Positions 1-8,557 of a stretch of DNA of 45,980 nucleotides are shown here, piece by piece. Made by a program: the position numbers and the translations under genes. The notes beneath the pieces are model-generated. The model saw nothing but the letters and a program-made list of their open reading frames with translations. It was not told the DNA's origin and did not search any database. Origin of the DNA: Actinomycetes bacterium (GTDB taxonomy: Bacteria; Actinomycetota; Acidimicrobiia; Acidimicrobiales; Palsa-688); NCBI GenBank assembly GCA_021850325.1, contig JAJZMF010000019.1:1-45980 (forward strand), given 5' to 3'. Numbering within the stretch: the first letter of the stretch is position 1; every line of letters begins with the position of its first letter.

Positions 1-589
1 CTGGCCGCCCCGGTCGGTGTGGAACACGGCCCCGCGGACATGGCCCGAACGGGCTTTTACGACCTGGTCCAGGCAGTCGAGGACGATCTCGGTGCGCATG
101 TGGTCGGCGACGGCATAGCCGAGCACGCGCGACGAGCCCTCGTCCCTGATGGCGCACATGTAGGCCCACCCCTCGCCCACGCGCATGTACGTTATGTCCG
201 AGGTGAGCAGCTCGTTGATGCCTTCGGGGCAAAAGTCCCGGTTGACCAGGTCCGGCGGGTACGTCGCCCCCGGCTCGGGCTTCGTGGTGAGCTTGAACAA
301 CCGGGGGCTGACGCCCACGATGCCGAGCGCCGCCATGCGGGCGGCCACGGTGCCCTCGCTCACGGCCACACCGGCCTCGTGCAAGTCACCGGTGACCCGG
401 GGCGAGCCGTAAGTGCCGCCCGAGGCCTTGTGGGAGGCGACGATCTGGGCGTCCAGGTCCGCTCTTCGCACCTCGCTCGGCAGCGCCGGGCGGTCCTGGG
501 CCGCCCTCCAGCGGTAGTAGCCCGAGGCGGAGACCTCGAGCAAGCGCGCCATGCGGGTGACCTCGAAGTTGGCGCACTCCGCCTCCATC
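1..589 (-). CDS. IS3-family transposase OrfB, partial (3' end missing)
   Basis: This is the DDE-type integrase-fold transposase of an IS3 element. The reading frame begins MEAECANFEVTRMARLLEVS and continues with the usual SGYYRWR segment of the OrfB helix-turn-helix. It then has a TSDITYM motif with the first catalytic Asp and an HTDRGGQ motif with the second, right at the window edge. The catalytic Glu lies outside. Its ATG overlaps the orfA stop as TGATG, and the frame is also open a little further upstream, so it could be made by reinitiation or by -1 frameshifting as an OrfAB fusion. About 196 codons are visible, against roughly 270-300 for the family. Confidence 0.88.
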
Positions 590-908
590 AAAGCGAACCT
601 TTCTGCTTTGGTGGCATCGAGGCGAAGTACGCGGCAGCCTTTCCCAAAAATGCCAGGTCTTTTTCCTGCTCGGCCACCTGGCGGCGCAGCCGGAGCAGTT
701 CGGCCCGCTCGGCCGGCGACAGTGGCTCAGCGCTGCCCCCGGACACCGTCTCCAAGCGTCGGCGCTCGTCGCGGACCCAGCGGGCCAGTGACCCTTTGTC
801 CACCGAGAGCTCGCCGGCCACCTCTACCACCGTCCTGCCGGTGTCGATGACCCTGTGCGCCGCGTCGGTCTTGAACTCCAGCGTGAACTTGCGTCTCGTG
901 GTCCCCAT
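588..908 (-). CDS. IS3-family transposase OrfA
   Basis: A 106-residue helix-turn-helix protein (transposase_8 type) that recognises the IS ends. The N-terminus reads RKFTLEFKTDAAHRVIDTGR, followed by VAGELSVDKGSLARWVRDER, the typical HTH of IS3 OrfA. A leucine-rich segment (AELLRLRRQVAEQEKDLAFL) follows, which in this family forms the coiled coil for multimerisation. Near the end the mRNA reads CAGAAAGG, an A-rich stretch suited to -1 slippage into orfB. The terminal repeat lies about 40 bases upstream of the ATG. Confidence 0.9.
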   Translation of the reverse strand: MGTTRRKFTLEFKTDAAHRVIDTGRTVVEVAGELSVDKGSLARWVRDERRRLETVSGGSAEPLSPAERAELLRLRRQVAEQEKDLAFLGKAAAYFASMPPKQKGSL

Positions 909-949
909 TGGTCGACATCCTTTCAGCTGGCTCCCTGGTCAGCCGGTCG

Positions 950-976
950 GGTGTCCACTTAAACTGGGGATCCTCA
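950..976 (-). repeat. Terminal inverted repeat of left IS3 element
   Basis: On the minus strand this 27-base sequence starts TGAGGATCCCC and ends GTGGACACC. It fits the TGA...GGACACC pattern common at IS3-family ends. It resembles the repeat at 45769-45795 (about 18 of 27 positions alike by eye), so the two elements are related but not copies. Confidence 0.8.
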
Positions 977-1025
977 GTTGGTTGCGTCAACGGGCACAGC
1001 ACCGGCAAGAGCCGATCGTCGAATA

Positions 1026-4000
1026 TTAGTCGCTCGTACCTCCCACTTGCGTTGCGCCGTCCCGCCTGCGAGCCACAACGGCGTATTCGCCCTGTGCCCA
1101 GCGATCTTCCGTCACGTCGCCGGCCCCCGCAGGGAAGAACACAAAGGCATCGCCGTACCCCGCAGACGCGCACAGTTGCAGTAGCACCTCAGGATAGAGC
1201 ATTGTCCGGTGGGTGGGATCCGTCCAGAAAGTCTTGAACGACTGCACCGGGTAGGGGTTCACTGTCTCCACCACCAGGGAACCGCCGAACTTAAGAACGC
1301 GCAGCGAACCCTTGAGGAGCTCCATTACCTGGTCCGCCTCCATGTGCTCCACGACCTGCGCACAGAACACGGCGCCGACTGTCTGCTCCTCGGCATTTCT
1401 TAAGTATTCGAAAATGTCGCAGCGCCGGACGTCATACCCTAGATTGGTGGCCCTGGTGACCATACTATCGTCCCTGTCAATTCCGAGAGCTTCTATGCCT
1501 GCCTCCCGCAACAAGCCGAGCATTTCGCCCCGCCCGCAACCGAGGTCGACGACGGGAGGGTGCGGCGTCAGCAACGGCAGGTATGGGCGAAATCGCTCCC
1601 GGATGAAGCCCTCAGGACCTCGGAAAACATCTTCGAAGCTAGCGTAGCCGACTTCGAGGGCGTTGGTGTTATAGCCGAGCACCGTCTTGCCATCAGGGGT
1701 CTTCATTTCGAACACAGCGGGATCGGCCATGTAAGGGGTGCTTCGGAGCTCCCGGCTGGTCCGCACGGCATCTTCTAGGAGCTCGCCATTTGCACCAGCT
1801 ATGCGCCACAAGGTATCGGCTCCCCTGGCTAAGCCGTTGAGCCCGACCTCGTGAACATCGAGCACTGCTTGGTGGCTATCGAGTTCGGCGCTAAGACGAT
1901 CGACTGCCTGAGACAATGCTGAGCGCTCGGCCGAGCCGATTCCGAGTTCGTCGCCGATCTCCCGCAGCCGCCTGTCACAGTCCAGCAAGTTAGTGCCAAT
2001 TTCGTCGACGTCCCGCCTCACGGACGTCAGGTTCTCCCGCAGCTGCAAGACCATGTCGTCGAGGCGGACTTCGACCGCCTCTACTGCCCGCGCCAGGTCG
2101 CCATGCACCTCACGGTCGTGGTCGGCGTGCGAACGCAGCGCCCGGGCAACTGCCCGCCGGTACAATAAGGCAGCTTGAGGATACCGGCTCGGCGCTCCCA
2201 GCCATCGGGGACGGGTCGCCAATTGCACGAGGTCCCCGGGCCGCTCAGGTGGAGGCCCGTCACTTTTCGGAACAGGGCGCCCTGGCCCCGCCATCTGCCC
2301 GTGGCTGCGGCACGACAGCTTAGCTCGAGCCTCTTTGTAGCGCTCGGCTACGAAACCCGCCCGTGCCATTACTCCGTACTTCGACAGCACCGCCTCACGG
2401 GCCCGCGCACCCACCTCTGAAGCCTCGGCGGGCCTCTCGTAGACCTGGCGCATCAGACTGGCGGCATGGTCCAGATCGGGCTCAGCCCACCGAGCACCAG
2501 CCCTGTACGGTTGGCAGCCAACCGGTACGGAGCCCGGTCGCCAGGACACCAGGTAGGACGTGTCGTCGTCCATGAAGTCGAGGTTGCCCGAATATGCAGT
2601 GGCGATTACTGGCTTGCCCATAGCCATCGCCTCAGCCATCGTCAAGCCGAAACCCTCGCTCCTGTGCAGCGACACATAGCAGTCCGACGCCTGCATCAGA
2701 GCGCGGTTCACGTGGTGCTCGAGATAGCCGTCCATGATCCTGATGTCTTCGCGCCCCGCTGCAGCGTCGAGAAGGCGGTTCATCGACGCCGGCTCCAGCG
2801 CGCTATTGAGGACCTTCATCACTAGGACCGGGCCTTCGTCCTCGCCGAAAGCCCGTTTGAAGGCCTCGATGAGCCCCAACGGGTTCTTGCGCTCGAAGAT
2901 GCTGAGCAGGTCGAAGTAGTAGAGGAAGGTGTAGCGGTCGGGGAGGTCGAAGTATGCTTTGGGCAGTCGCACCTCGTCGCCCGATGGTGCCCGCACGGGC
3001 AACGGGTCGAGGATCGGGAGCGGGAACGCGAAGACCGGCTTGTCGGTGGCCCTGGCGATGGCGTCGCGGACGAAAGAGCTTATCCCCCACACCTCATCCA
3101 CGTGATCGAAAGCGGGGCTGAAAGCCGAGGGGAACTCCTCGAGTTCCCAGGCCCACAACCCGATCGTGTAGTGACCGTCGAAGAAGTTCGCTCCCACCCG
3201 GCGTGCGAAGTTTGGCAACTCGTCGGCGTTGACGCAGACGAGGTTGACGTCGTAATCGTCTACCGTCGCCTCGAACGGGTGCGCCTGCCGGCTGACCGAG
3301 GACGTCTCCAGGTAGGTGCCCATCGGTAGGCCTGCTTCCTTCGCAGCTGCAATCGTAAGGCGACCCAGCTCGCCGACGCCCGATTCCGTGGTGAAGTAGC
3401 CAGCTACCCGCACACCCTGCTTGGGCGGCTGACGCTCGATGGCGGCCGACGGCGGCGGTGTAAGGCTGGGTGGCTCCGTCAAGAGGCGCGACTCCAAGCG
3501 CCCGAGCAGGCGGGCCATATTGATCCTCACCCGCTCGTCCCCGGTACCCGGCACCGGCACGGCCACAAGGCGACGCTCCAAGCGCCCGAGCGCCCTGTGG
3601 ACATTGAGCTGGGCAGTGCGTCCCCTGTCCGGGACTGGGGCCACCTCGGCAGCCTTATCGAGGCGGCGGACGGCACCAGCCAGGTTGAGCCGGACGGCCT
3701 CGTGCTCGGTCCCGGGCAGCGGTACAGCGCTCAAACGGCGTCGAGCCCTCCCGATCTGTCGGCCGGCTTCGTACCGCCATCTGCGACCATCTGGTGCCGC
3801 CTGTACCGTACCGAGCGCGCCTGGAAGCCGCCCCGCAGCCGTCTCGTGCGCCACCCAGGTGCAGAAGGCCCCGAAGTTTACGCCCTCGGGGTCGGGAAAG
3901 GCTTCTTGGAGATCGAGCCGTCCGGCATGGACTGCCAGGAGGTACCGGCCCAGTAGGCGCCGTGGGCTCTCTTCGGGTGGAGTGCCGAGCCACTCCACGA

Positions 4001-5006
4001 AGGCGTCGCACTCGCCGGCTAGCAGCGGGCTGGGAGGCAGGTCTCGGCCGGTCTCTTCCGCCCTGATGAGCGCAGACCTGTAGAGGCGGCGCATGAACCT
4101 GTCGAGGACGATGCCGTTGGGCATGCGGGCGAACCCGTACTCCGTCCCGCCTTGCTCGTCGTAGCCGTTGGCCAGAAGGTCGGCCCCATAGCCATCACAG
4201 AGCTCGGCTACTTCTTGATGGTCCGGCAGCAGGATGCGCGGCCGGAGGCCCTGGTGCTTGCTCAGCTGGTAGGGCGCGTGCGGGCTATAGCCGCTGAAGT
4301 GGAAGAAGTGAAGCGGTCGGCCGTCGACAAGATATTGGTCGCCCTCACGACTCACCACCCGGTGGTCCAGGTTCCAATAGGCGACGTTGTAGGTAGTGTC
4401 GCGCAATATGGACACGTCATAGATGCCAGGCGCGAAGTCCACCCAGCGCTGGTCGACGAAGCGCATGTTCGCAGGGTCCGCTATGCACTCACGCCTGAGG
4501 CGCTCCATCCAAAACGAAAGGAACTCGTCGGCCGCGTCAGATACTGCGATGAAACCCAGGTTGTAGATGCCGGATAAGAGCACCTCGGTCTCCGACTTGC
4601 TGAGGCCGTCGCGCGGCATGGGCCGCGTCACGTGCGGAGTTAGGACTATACCGTGGTCGCGTGCGAGGTCCACGATGTCGTCAAGTGGAGCGTAGACCTT
4701 GATGTCGGGATCGAGGTACGCCACGACGTCGGATGTCCCCAGCAGGGCCCGCAACAGCCAGGGCTTTACGGCTGTACAAAACTCCGTGACGTCGTAGATC
4801 GCCGCCATCCGGAGAGCCTCGTCGCTTTCTATACCCACATCGGCGAGGCCGAGGACCTCGAACTCCTCCGCCTCGTCGCACCCGTTGCTGTCGACAACCA
4901 GCGTGACGAACCGCGCCTGCGCGTGCCAGGCTTTGACGGAAGCGCCAAGGACGCGCGCAGCAGGGAGGTAGTTCTTGGCGACGATCGTGCATATGGTGAA
5001 TTTCAT
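1026..5006 (-). CDS. Fused glycosyltransferase (two GT domains) with C-terminal SAM methyltransferase
   Basis: A 1326-residue multidomain enzyme, probably cytoplasmic, for assembly and end-modification of a surface glycan. Residues 1 to about 300 resemble a GT-A nucleotide-sugar transferase, with a DxD-like LDPDI at 98-102. Residues 424-507 are three tandem 28-residue repeats. Residues 531 to about 890 are a GT4 (GT-B) domain with HRSEGFGLTMAEAMAMGKP at 781-799, the EX7E region. Residues 950-1090 are a charged, probably coiled-coil linker. Residues 1150-1326 are a class I SAM methyltransferase with VVDLGCGRGE near 1152 and an AQVVEHM segment. I chose the ATG at 5006 because the protein then begins MKFTICTIVAKNY like a GT-A fold; the frame is open 59 codons further upstream but that stretch looks non-coding. 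Fused GT/methyltransferases such as WbdD-like proteins cap and measure O-chains, so a chain-terminating role is possible (inference). Its GC content is lower than in genes past 9.7 kb. Confidence 0.85.
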   Translation of the reverse strand: MKFTICTIVAKNYLPAARVLGASVKAWHAQARFVTLVVDSNGCDEAEEFEVLGLADVGIESDEALRMAAIYDVTEFCTAVKPWLLRALLGTSDVVAYLDPDIKVYAPLDDIVDLARDHGIVLTPHVTRPMPRDGLSKSETEVLLSGIYNLGFIAVSDAADEFLSFWMERLRRECIADPANMRFVDQRWVDFAPGIYDVSILRDTTYNVAYWNLDHRVVSREGDQYLVDGRPLHFFHFSGYSPHAPYQLSKHQGLRPRILLPDHQEVAELCDGYGADLLANGYDEQGGTEYGFARMPNGIVLDRFMRRLYRSALIRAEETGRDLPPSPLLAGECDAFVEWLGTPPEESPRRLLGRYLLAVHAGRLDLQEAFPDPEGVNFGAFCTWVAHETAAGRLPGALGTVQAAPDGRRWRYEAGRQIGRARRRLSAVPLPGTEHEAVRLNLAGAVRRLDKAAEVAPVPDRGRTAQLNVHRALGRLERRLVAVPVPGTGDERVRINMARLLGRLESRLLTEPPSLTPPPSAAIERQPPKQGVRVAGYFTTESGVGELGRLTIAAAKEAGLPMGTYLETSSVSRQAHPFEATVDDYDVNLVCVNADELPNFARRVGANFFDGHYTIGLWAWELEEFPSAFSPAFDHVDEVWGISSFVRDAIARATDKPVFAFPLPILDPLPVRAPSGDEVRLPKAYFDLPDRYTFLYYFDLLSIFERKNPLGLIEAFKRAFGEDEGPVLVMKVLNSALEPASMNRLLDAAAGREDIRIMDGYLEHHVNRALMQASDCYVSLHRSEGFGLTMAEAMAMGKPVIATAYSGNLDFMDDDTSYLVSWRPGSVPVGCQPYRAGARWAEPDLDHAASLMRQVYERPAEASEVGARAREAVLSKYGVMARAGFVAERYKEARAKLSCRSHGQMAGPGRPVPKSDGPPPERPGDLVQLATRPRWLGAPSRYPQAALLYRRAVARALRSHADHDREVHGDLARAVEAVEVRLDDMVLQLRENLTSVRRDVDEIGTNLLDCDRRLREIGDELGIGSAERSALSQAVDRLSAELDSHQAVLDVHEVGLNGLARGADTLWRIAGANGELLEDAVRTSRELRSTPYMADPAVFEMKTPDGKTVLGYNTNALEVGYASFEDVFRGPEGFIRERFRPYLPLLTPHPPVVDLGCGRGEMLGLLREAGIEALGIDRDDSMVTRATNLGYDVRRCDIFEYLRNAEEQTVGAVFCAQVVEHMEADQVMELLKGSLRVLKFGGSLVVETVNPYPVQSFKTFWTDPTHRTMLYPEVLLQLCASAGYGDAFVFFPAGAGDVTEDRWAQGEYAVVARRRDGATQVGGTSD
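3486..3737 (-). repeat. Three tandem 28-residue repeats inside the fused glycosyltransferase
   Basis: Residues 424-451, 452-479 and 480-507 of the fused enzyme align without gaps. The shared pattern is a VPxPG-like turn, then R-(V/A)-R/Q-(L/I)-N, then ARxLGRLExRL. Each repeat looks like one amphipathic helix after a Pro-rich turn. They sit between the GT-A and GT-B domains and may act as a spacer or oligomerisation element. Confidence 0.75.
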
Positions 5007-5115
5007 GTCAGCACCCGCTTTGCGTTGGTCGTCCCGGCCTGTAGCCCATGAGTAAGCACAGCGTCCGCTGCGGGCAGAAGTGCATGCCCGTGCCTCATGG
5101 CACTGTAGTCTCTCG

Positions 5116-6504
5116 ATGCATGGGCTGGCCCCTCCCCGAAGGCTTGGTCCTTCTGGCCACGACGGTCGACGTGACACCTGCAACGGTCATAGGTCTTTGC
5201 ACTGTGGACCGGGCCCGGGTGCATCAGGTCGACGACACCCGAGCACCGAGCTCTCGATTGACGCCCGGGGAGCAGTTGCATGGCGTGCGCTGCATCTTCC
5301 GGACGCTGCCACTGCGGACGGCCTCCTGGTGGAGTACGGCGGGTGCCGAGGGATAAGGGCGCAGCTCATGCACGGCTGGGGAGACATCCACGACGTCCGC
5401 CAGTTCGCCGGCGACCTGCCTGTGGCGGTGACCAACTATCAGAACGCCGTTGTGGCCCTGCGACGGTTTGGCCGGCCAGAAGTGGTCTTTCGGGCGCCCG
5501 GAGAACCGGACTCTGGCCACGTCAACCGCGTAGCCGCAGCGCACGGCCACCTCTCTTGTACGGCCTTCGTGGATAACAAATGCTATCTGGGCTGGCGCGA
5601 ACGCGGGGAGGGCGCCAGCGTTCTCGTCGAGTTGGCGAGCGGCCGTCCGGTAGTCACCAGCCTCGACGGACCGCACAACCCGCTGCGTCTGCCCGAGGCC
5701 TGGTTGGCGTGCAACTCGGGGGCTGGGGGGTTGCTCCTGCTCGACCCTGCGCCACCCGGCCGGGTCGTCGCACGAACCGACGTGGGCGGCTGGCGGTGGG
5801 GGCTGGCGATCTCCGCGGACCACTTGTATGTCGGAGTCGGCGCACGCAGGCCCAGTCGGGGCGGTGCTGCCTCGGCTCGCACCGCGGTCGTTCGGCGCAG
5901 CGACCGGCACGCCGTTGACCCGCTCCCTCTCGATGCACCAGTAGCAAACGACGTCTGCCTGGTTCCCGCCGCGACGGGCAACCTGCCTTACGCCAGGGCG
6001 GAGCAGGTCACCCAGTTGGCGGGGAACTACGGTGCACCACGCACGACAGCGGCTCCCAGCGGCGGGGACGCCCGAACAGAGGGCTTCCTCGGTTCCGGGG
6101 ACGGCCTCGACTGCCTTGGAGTGGCCGCCGAGACCATCCCCTCCTCCATGAGGGCCGGGCCCCTCGATCATGTGGTTGTGCTGGCCGTGCGCAACGAGAA
6201 CGACAGTACGGCAGAGGTTAACGGCCCCAAGCCTCTGATCATTGACTGGCGCTGGTACAGCGACGACGGGGGTGCCCTTGCCGAGCAGTGTCACGACGCA
6301 CTGGATGGCAGCCGGCTCCCGCGGGACATGTCCCCCGGTCCGCCGTTGATCTGGCGAGCCCGGGTACGCTGCTCGGAGCAGGCGGGACACCACACCCTCT
6401 GTCTTAGCCTGGTCAGAGAACTTGTGGCCAGGGCTGATGATGTAGTCCGTGCTGGCACGGTGCGATGCCAGCTTACCGTCTGCGCCCGAGCGCGACCTCG
6501 GTGA
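5116..6504 (+). CDS. Propeller-like (TIGR03032/DUF4915-type) protein with C-terminal Wzt-C-like beta domain
   Basis: A protein of up to 462 residues. The central part has stretches such as LDGPHNPLRLPEAWLACNSG, GGWRWGLAISADHLYVGVG and FVDNKCYLGWRE. These resemble the repeated blades of TIGR03032/DUF4915 proteins, which sit in polysaccharide clusters. The last 110 residues (VLAVRNENDST, IDWRWYSDDGG, SRLPRDMSPGPPL) look like the beta-sandwich found at the end of Wzt and many actinobacterial glycan enzymes, which bind sugar in Wzt. The biochemical role is unknown. The start is uncertain: codon use looks poor before about 5220, and GTG 5080, ATG 5116 and TTG near 5197 are all possible. It is divergent from the fused glycosyltransferase and convergent with the next GT2. 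Confidence 0.65.
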   Translation: MHGLAPPRRLGPSGHDGRRDTCNGHRSLHCGPGPGASGRRHPSTELSIDARGAVAWRALHLPDAATADGLLVEYGGCRGIRAQLMHGWGDIHDVRQFAGDLPVAVTNYQNAVVALRRFGRPEVVFRAPGEPDSGHVNRVAAAHGHLSCTAFVDNKCYLGWRERGEGASVLVELASGRPVVTSLDGPHNPLRLPEAWLACNSGAGGLLLLDPAPPGRVVARTDVGGWRWGLAISADHLYVGVGARRPSRGGAASARTAVVRRSDRHAVDPLPLDAPVANDVCLVPAATGNLPYARAEQVTQLAGNYGAPRTTAAPSGGDARTEGFLGSGDGLDCLGVAAETIPSSMRAGPLDHVVVLAVRNENDSTAEVNGPKPLIIDWRWYSDDGGALAEQCHDALDGSRLPRDMSPGPPLIWRARVRCSEQAGHHTLCLSLVRELVARADDVVRAGTVRCQLTVCARARPR

Positions 6505-6603
6505 AGGCAGCCATAGCCGGGATGTGAGTCCCTCAGCCCGCAGCACAGCAGGCGTTTCCGACCGCGCCATGAGGGCCCAGCACCGAGCATCATCGCTCAA
6601 TGG

Positions 6604-7527
6604 TCAGATCCTTCCCAAGAGATAGAGGAACCGGAAGACCAGGTCGTCCAGTCGGCGCTGACGGTATGCCGCTCCGGTGAGGCTGTAGCGCACCCGCCGG
6701 AACACAGACCCGCTCGAGCCGAGGAAGTCGTCGAGCGCCGCGGAGGTTCGCACCTCGAGTTGCTCCCCGTACAGGCGGCGGAACTCGGCCGCTTGGGCCG
6801 TCAGGGCGCGCTCGCGCCCGTGCCGGCGGTGATTAACCGCACGACGCCTCCACTCGCCCAGTGCGGTGGGGGCTACCCCGATTGCATTAGCGCTATGGAC
6901 ACGGTAGGAGACCCTGGGCACCGGGTCGTAGACCACATTTCCGAGGGCGCTGAGAACGAGGTAGCACCACGCGTCATGCATTAGTAGAGCCTTGGGGCTT
7001 CGGGCGTTCACGAGGTCGACAGCAGCCCTGTTGAGAACGATCGTGCAACCGGTGGCTATGTTCTCGACCAGGGCGTTTGCGAAGCCGACGCCTCGGGTGC
7101 AGCGCCGGTAAGGCTTGAGGGCGCTCAGATCGTCCGTTACCAGGTTGACCGCCGAGCAGTACAAGGCCGGCCCGGCAGCGCCGTCCAGTGCCCCGACGGC
7201 CGCTGCGAGCTTCTCGGGGGCCCAGACGTCGTCCTGGTCGCAGAATGCTGCGAACCGTGTCGCTGGCGCCACGCCATTGAGCAGCGTCATAAAACTCCGA
7301 GCGGCGCCGATGTTCGGGCCGACCTCCAGTTTCGCGCCTGGGAAGTGTGTCAATCCGGACCGTAGCACCTGCACCGTTGCGTCGGTCGACCCGTCGTCGC
7401 GCACACTCAACCTAACCAGGGGGTAGGTCTGCACCCTCAGGCTTTCGAGCTGTTCGGCGAGGTGACGACTACCGTTGTAGGTCGAGAGGAGAACCTCCAC
7501 AGTTCCCGGGTCGTCGGCCGCGGTCAC
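6604..7527 (-). CDS. GT2-family glycosyltransferase (rhamnosyltransferase-like)
   Basis: A 307-residue GT-A enzyme of family GT2, likely adding a sugar from a nucleotide donor to the growing glycan at the inner face of the membrane. It opens with VEVLLSTYNGSRHLAEQLESL, then has VRDDGSTD for nucleotide binding and FCDQDDVW carrying the metal-binding DxD. The sequence between resembles rhamnosyltransferases that add L-rhamnose to O-antigen or cell-wall galactan, but donor choice cannot be read from sequence. It starts with GTG. It lies 34 bases downstream of the epimerase gene and is probably co-transcribed with it. Confidence 0.85.
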   Translation of the reverse strand: MTAADDPGTVEVLLSTYNGSRHLAEQLESLRVQTYPLVRLSVRDDGSTDATVQVLRSGLTHFPGAKLEVGPNIGAARSFMTLLNGVAPATRFAAFCDQDDVWAPEKLAAAVGALDGAAGPALYCSAVNLVTDDLSALKPYRRCTRGVGFANALVENIATGCTIVLNRAAVDLVNARSPKALLMHDAWCYLVLSALGNVVYDPVPRVSYRVHSANAIGVAPTALGEWRRRAVNHRRHGRERALTAQAAEFRRLYGEQLEVRTSAALDDFLGSSGSVFRRVRYSLTGAAYRQRRLDDLVFRFLYLLGRI

Positions 7528-7561
7528 CGTTGCCGGAGAGCTACGGGTCGCGCCGGACGGG

Positions 7562-8557
7562 TCACTTGTTGGGGGCGGTAGTCAGGAAGCCAGCCTCGGA
7601 GATGACTTCTCGTGCGACGTCGTCGAGTATCTCCACAAGACTGCGCACGGGCTCCCAACCGGTCAGTGCATGGATCTTCCCCGTATCAGGCACCCGCCGC
7701 ACCATGTCTTCGAAGCCCGTCTCGTAGGCCTCGTCATACGGGACGAGGACGAGATCAGAGGCACTACCAGTACGAGCGATGATCACCCTGGCGAGCTCGG
7801 CGATCGAGATCTCCTCCGAGCTACCGATGTTGAGGACGTCGCCTTCGGCCGCTGGCTCGTCCAGCAGGCCCACCAAGGCCTGCACCACATCGAGCACATG
7901 GCAGAAGCATCTGGTTTGCGTGCCATCCCCATAGACAGTGAGCGGCTCGCCCGCCAGGGCTTGGCGCACGAGCCGAGGGATGACCATCCCGTACGCCGGG
8001 CTCTGACGTGGCCCGACGGTGTTGAACAGGCGGACCACTATGGTCGGCAAGTCGCGCTCGCGGTGGTAAGCGTACGCCAGGATCTCGTCCACCGCTTTCG
8101 AAGTCGAGTAGGCCCAACGTGCCACGGCTGGTGAACCAAGTACCCGGTCCGACTGCTCGTTCAGAGGTACCGCGCTGTTCTTGCCGTAGATCTCCGAGCT
8201 GCTAGCGACCATGACCTTTCGCCGGTAACGGTGGGCTGCCTCCAAGACTGTGATGGCGCCCTTGATGTTTGTCGTCAGGGAGTAGAGGGGTTCCTCGACA
8301 ATGAGCTTGACGCCAACGGCGGCAGCGAGGTGGACCACAACATCGCTGCTGCGCACGGCCTGGTCGACCGCCAGCTCGTCAAGCACCGACCCTTGGACGA
8401 AGCTGAGCCGCGGGTTGCCCGCCAGGGTGCCTAGGTTGGTCAGCCGCCCAGTGGCCAGGGAGTCCAGCACCAGCACCTGGTCCCCGCGGCTCACCAGCGC
8501 CTCAGCCAGGTGAGAACCGATGAAGCCGGCGCCGCCAGTGATGAGGTAGCGCGTCAT
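7562..8557 (-). CDS. NAD-dependent sugar-nucleotide epimerase/dehydratase (extended SDR)
   Basis: A 331-residue extended short-chain dehydrogenase acting on nucleotide sugars. The NAD-binding GGAGFIGSH lies at residues 8-16, VVHLAAAVGV near 74, the catalytic SSSE at 119-122, and the YxxxK pair is Tyr150/Lys154 in WAYSTSKAV. Length and motifs fit the UDP-glucose 4-epimerase/UDP-glucuronate decarboxylase group; the exact reaction is not decided. I used the ATG at 8557, directly before TRYLITGG; the open frame extends 28 codons further upstream but that part lacks similarity. First gene of a probable two-gene unit with the GT2. Confidence 0.85.
   Translation of the reverse strand: MTRYLITGGAGFIGSHLAEALVSRGDQVLVLDSLATGRLTNLGTLAGNPRLSFVQGSVLDELAVDQAVRSSDVVVHLAAAVGVKLIVEEPLYSLTTNIKGAITVLEAAHRYRRKVMVASSSEIYGKNSAVPLNEQSDRVLGSPAVARWAYSTSKAVDEILAYAYHRERDLPTIVVRLFNTVGPRQSPAYGMVIPRLVRQALAGEPLTVYGDGTQTRCFCHVLDVVQALVGLLDEPAAEGDVLNIGSSEEISIAELARVIIARTGSASDLVLVPYDEAYETGFEDMVRRVPDTGKIHALTGWEPVRSLVEILDDVAREVISEAGFLTTAPNK

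Larger units (their letters stand above)
1..976 (-). mobile_element. IS3-family insertion sequence, left part outside window
   Basis: This is the orfA-proximal end of an IS3-family element lying on the minus strand. It shows a terminal repeat at 950-976 starting TGAGGATCCCC on the minus strand, then orfA, then orfB in the -1 frame. The orfB catalytic core runs off the window after the second catalytic Asp, so the other terminal repeat and the target duplication cannot be seen. The element ends about 50 bases beyond the stop codon of the large glycosyltransferase gene. Confidence 0.88.
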
